Below, one piece after another: positions 30,690 to 32,193 of a stretch of 32,193 bases of DNA. A program made the position numbers and the translations under genes. This stretch comes from CAZNVG01 sp964576475 (lineage in GTDB: Bacteria; Patescibacteriota; Saccharimonadia; Saccharimonadales; CAZNVG01). How positions within the stretch are numbered: position 1 is the first letter of the stretch; each line of letters opens with the position of its first letter. The stretch is taken from NCBI GenBank assembly GCA_964576475.1, contig CAZNVG010000010.1, positions 1 through 32,193 on the forward strand, read 5' to 3'. The notes beneath the pieces were generated by a model. That model had not been told where the DNA came from and did no database searches. It worked only from the letters and a program-made list of their open reading frames with translations.

Positions 30690-32193
30690 GTGTTGCAAGT
30701 GCCAAATCGCACCGCTAGGATAACGAAAATCGCACTTGCTACGGCATTGCTCATCGGTATATTTGGTAGTGTTTTTACTTCAAGGACTTATGCGGAAGGA
30801 GTAGCAATCACCTCTCCAGCGAATGGGCAGGAATTCAGCAGCAATAATTTGACTGTTACTGGCACTTCAGATCCCAACGCAACCGTGCTGATCATTAACA
30901 ATCGCCTCACGATTGCCAAAACAAAAGCTGATGGAAATGGTCAGTGGAGCGCACAGCTTACCGGGCTCCCGAACGGATCGAATACCATTACAGCGCGCTC
31001 AATTACAAATACAGGATTTGCCTACTATGGGAGTAGCGATGACCAAGGTCAGACTATTAAAATTAATCAGTTCAAATTCAGCGACAGGTCCATAAACGCT
31101 AGTCCATATCCGATCGCAGCCACAACTGCACAGTTCTTTTTCTCGGCCTCACCTGTCGATAATATTCTGTACCATGTGGGTAACTTTTTTACGCCAAACG
31201 TACCGCCTGCGAAGTTTGATGCCGACAACCCAGCTGCACCACAGGCTGTCGCTGGTTATCCAGACACCACATATGTAGGATTAGGAGCGTTTTCTCCAGA
31301 CGGTACTAAGTACTTTTCGCCCAATCCAAGTATCGGAACAATCTCGGTGGTTGATGTTGCGTCCAATACCATTGCCGACACGCTAAATATCGGTACAGCT
31401 TTCAGTGTGTGGCTTTCTCCTTCTGGTAAGATTTTTGCAACGCATGAAACGAATGATGTGAACATGGTCTCGCGCATTAATCCTGAGACCAACGCGGTCG
31501 AACTGACGACTGACATAAATGAGCATTGCGTAAATGGAGTAGACAGTGGTGCGGTGATGGTGTTTTCTCAGGACGAGGCCTTCCCGTACTACTACATCCC
31601 GTGCAATAAAAACAACGCCACTGATACAGATATGCAGAAATACCGAATAGATACCAATGAGTTTGTGTCTTCCACCATCGTTAACAAGAAAGTTACTAGC
31701 GCAGTCATGTCTCTTGATAATAAGTTTATTTACACCTCAAGCTCATGCATCATAAACGGAAACACCGACTCACAGAACGTACATGTTTTTAATGTCGCAA
31801 CCGGTAATCTCGATAAAACTATTTCACTGACTGCAGGGGCACTCGGTATTTTTCAGAGCCCTGACGGCCAGTATCTGTATATTGCAACACCAGGGGTTAC
31901 ATTTGCAGAAACGGGCTTTGATATTCTCAATACCGACACAGACACAATTGAGCATATCGATACAGGAGCAAATGTGATACCTGCAATTACTGCAAGTTTT
32001 CGGTCGGCTACTACCGCCGACGTCAACGTCTCCTTTGTCCTTGGAGTCGCAACAGCCAGTGCTACTCCAGCTTCTCAACTCGCCAAAACAGGTGTCTTTG
32101 TCGCGTTAGCGACACCAGTTGGCCTGTTCTTGGTCGCCGCCACCCTCTACACCTACCTAGACTACCGTAAACACAAAACACCACTCACAGAAG
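30690..32193 (+). CDS. Surface protein 3 of tandem trio, 3'-truncated by the window edge
   Basis: The frame is open from GTG 30690, directly after the stop of gene 2, to the window end (501 codons). GAAGG (30679-30683) lies 6 nt ahead; TTG 30693 and GTG 30699 are alternatives. The protein repeats the family layout: signal peptide (ending about TYAEG), Ig-like domain with NGQ and GQWS, propeller with the cysteine pair (EHC...YYYIPC) and LAKTG at 464-468, then a membrane helix and start of the tail. Its coding DNA is mosaic: 32012-32092 equals gene 1 and 32088-32193 equals gene 2. The rest of the tail lies outside the window. Confidence 0.8.
   Translation, partial: MLQVPNRTARITKIALATALLIGIFGSVFTSRTYAEGVAITSPANGQEFSSNNLTVTGTSDPNATVLIINNRLTIAKTKADGNGQWSAQLTGLPNGSNTITARSITNTGFAYYGSSDDQGQTIKINQFKFSDRSINASPYPIAATTAQFFFSASPVDNILYHVGNFFTPNVPPAKFDADNPAAPQAVAGYPDTTYVGLGAFSPDGTKYFSPNPSIGTISVVDVASNTIADTLNIGTAFSVWLSPSGKIFATHETNDVNMVSRINPETNAVELTTDINEHCVNGVDSGAVMVFSQDEAFPYYYIPCNKNNATDTDMQKYRIDTNEFVSSTIVNKKVTSAVMSLDNKFIYTSSSCIINGNTDSQNVHVFNVATGNLDKTISLTAGALGIFQSPDGQYLYIATPGVTFAETGFDILNTDTDTIEHIDTGANVIPAITASFRSATTADVNVSFVLGVATASATPASQLAKTGVFVALATPVGLFLVAATLYTYLDYRKHKTPLTE
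32012..32193 (+). repeat. Mosaic junction region of surface gene 3
   Basis: 32012-32092 matches gene 1 (28706-28786) with no mismatch; 32088-32193 matches gene 2 (30453-30558) with no mismatch. The switch lies in the 5-bp overlap 32088-32092, inside the Thr-Gly of LAKTG. This is direct evidence of recent recombination or gene conversion. Confidence 0.88.

Noticed and set aside
1..32193. TGA read as Gly (Absconditabacteria/Gracilibacteria code)
   Set aside because: Several genes end at TGA exactly where the domain ends, such as the L,D-transpeptidase after VVIHA.
1..32193. CRISPR arrays, tRNA genes, transposases
   Set aside because: I found no regularly spaced repeats, no cloverleaf-like T-loop (GGTTCGA) in an intergenic region and no transposase motif.

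Overview
The window looks like a chromosomal segment of a Patescibacteria (CPR) genome, most likely Candidatus Saccharibacteria (TM7); this placement is inference. TGA works as an ordinary stop (for example at the ends of the 881-aa adhesin and the L,D-transpeptidase), which argues against the TGA-recoding Absconditabacteria and Gracilibacteria. Genes are short and tightly packed, and many are membrane or secreted proteins. At least eight genes have a TANNNT -10 hexamer 6-8 nt before the start codon and no Shine-Dalgarno, so leaderless mRNAs are probably common. I found no tRNA, rRNA, CRISPR array, transposase or phage gene.

Layout. 1-1.6 kb: an unknown small protein, a TM2-domain protein and an MgtC/SapB-type membrane protein. 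1.7-5.7 kb: a large secreted adhesin (C-type lectin domain plus GLUG-like repeats) ending in VPNTG without a membrane segment, directly followed by a sortase, a DUF5666-like membrane protein and a DUF3467-like protein. 5.7-7.3 kb: a DnaQ-like exonuclease and a membrane protein. 7.3-9.8 kb: a compositionally distinct island with one ABC exporter, preceded by a roughly 400-nt structured, gene-free leader and closed by strong terminators. 9.8-12.2 kb: small hypothetical proteins, a Calx-beta-like LTKTG surface protein and a DUF4342 protein. 12.2-15.1 kb: two prepilin-like proteins fused to degenerate LytM/M23-like domains, a possible 18-aa micro-ORF and an anchored secreted protein. 15.1-21.8 kb: a polytopic membrane protein, a PEGA-like/TolB-like propeller protein, an L,D-transpeptidase, a pterin dehydratase, an LssY_C protein and a MutY-like glycosylase without iron-sulfur cysteines. 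21.8-27.3 kb: a secreted coiled-coil protein, a metallo-beta-lactamase-fold hydrolase, a proline-rich C-tail-anchored protein, a VanY-type D,D-carboxypeptidase, a DNPH1-like nucleotide hydrolase and MurC. 27.4 kb to the end: three tandem paralogous surface proteins (Ig-like domain, YVTN-type propeller, LAKTG signal, membrane helix and a conserved cytoplasmic tail), the last cut by the window edge.

How it fits together. Most of the window concerns the cell envelope: peptidoglycan precursor synthesis (MurC), trimming and 3-3 cross-linking (VanY-type carboxypeptidase, L,D-transpeptidase), covalent display of surface proteins (sortase with VPNTG, LTKTG and LAKTG proteins) and pilus-like fibres (prepilin fusions). 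This is the toolkit expected of a small episymbiont that must adhere to a host cell. The most unusual items are the mosaic gene-converted 3' ends of the tandem surface-protein genes, the strictly conserved cytoplasmic tail behind their sortase signal, the pilin-LytM pseudoenzyme pair, and the structured leader of the ABC exporter.
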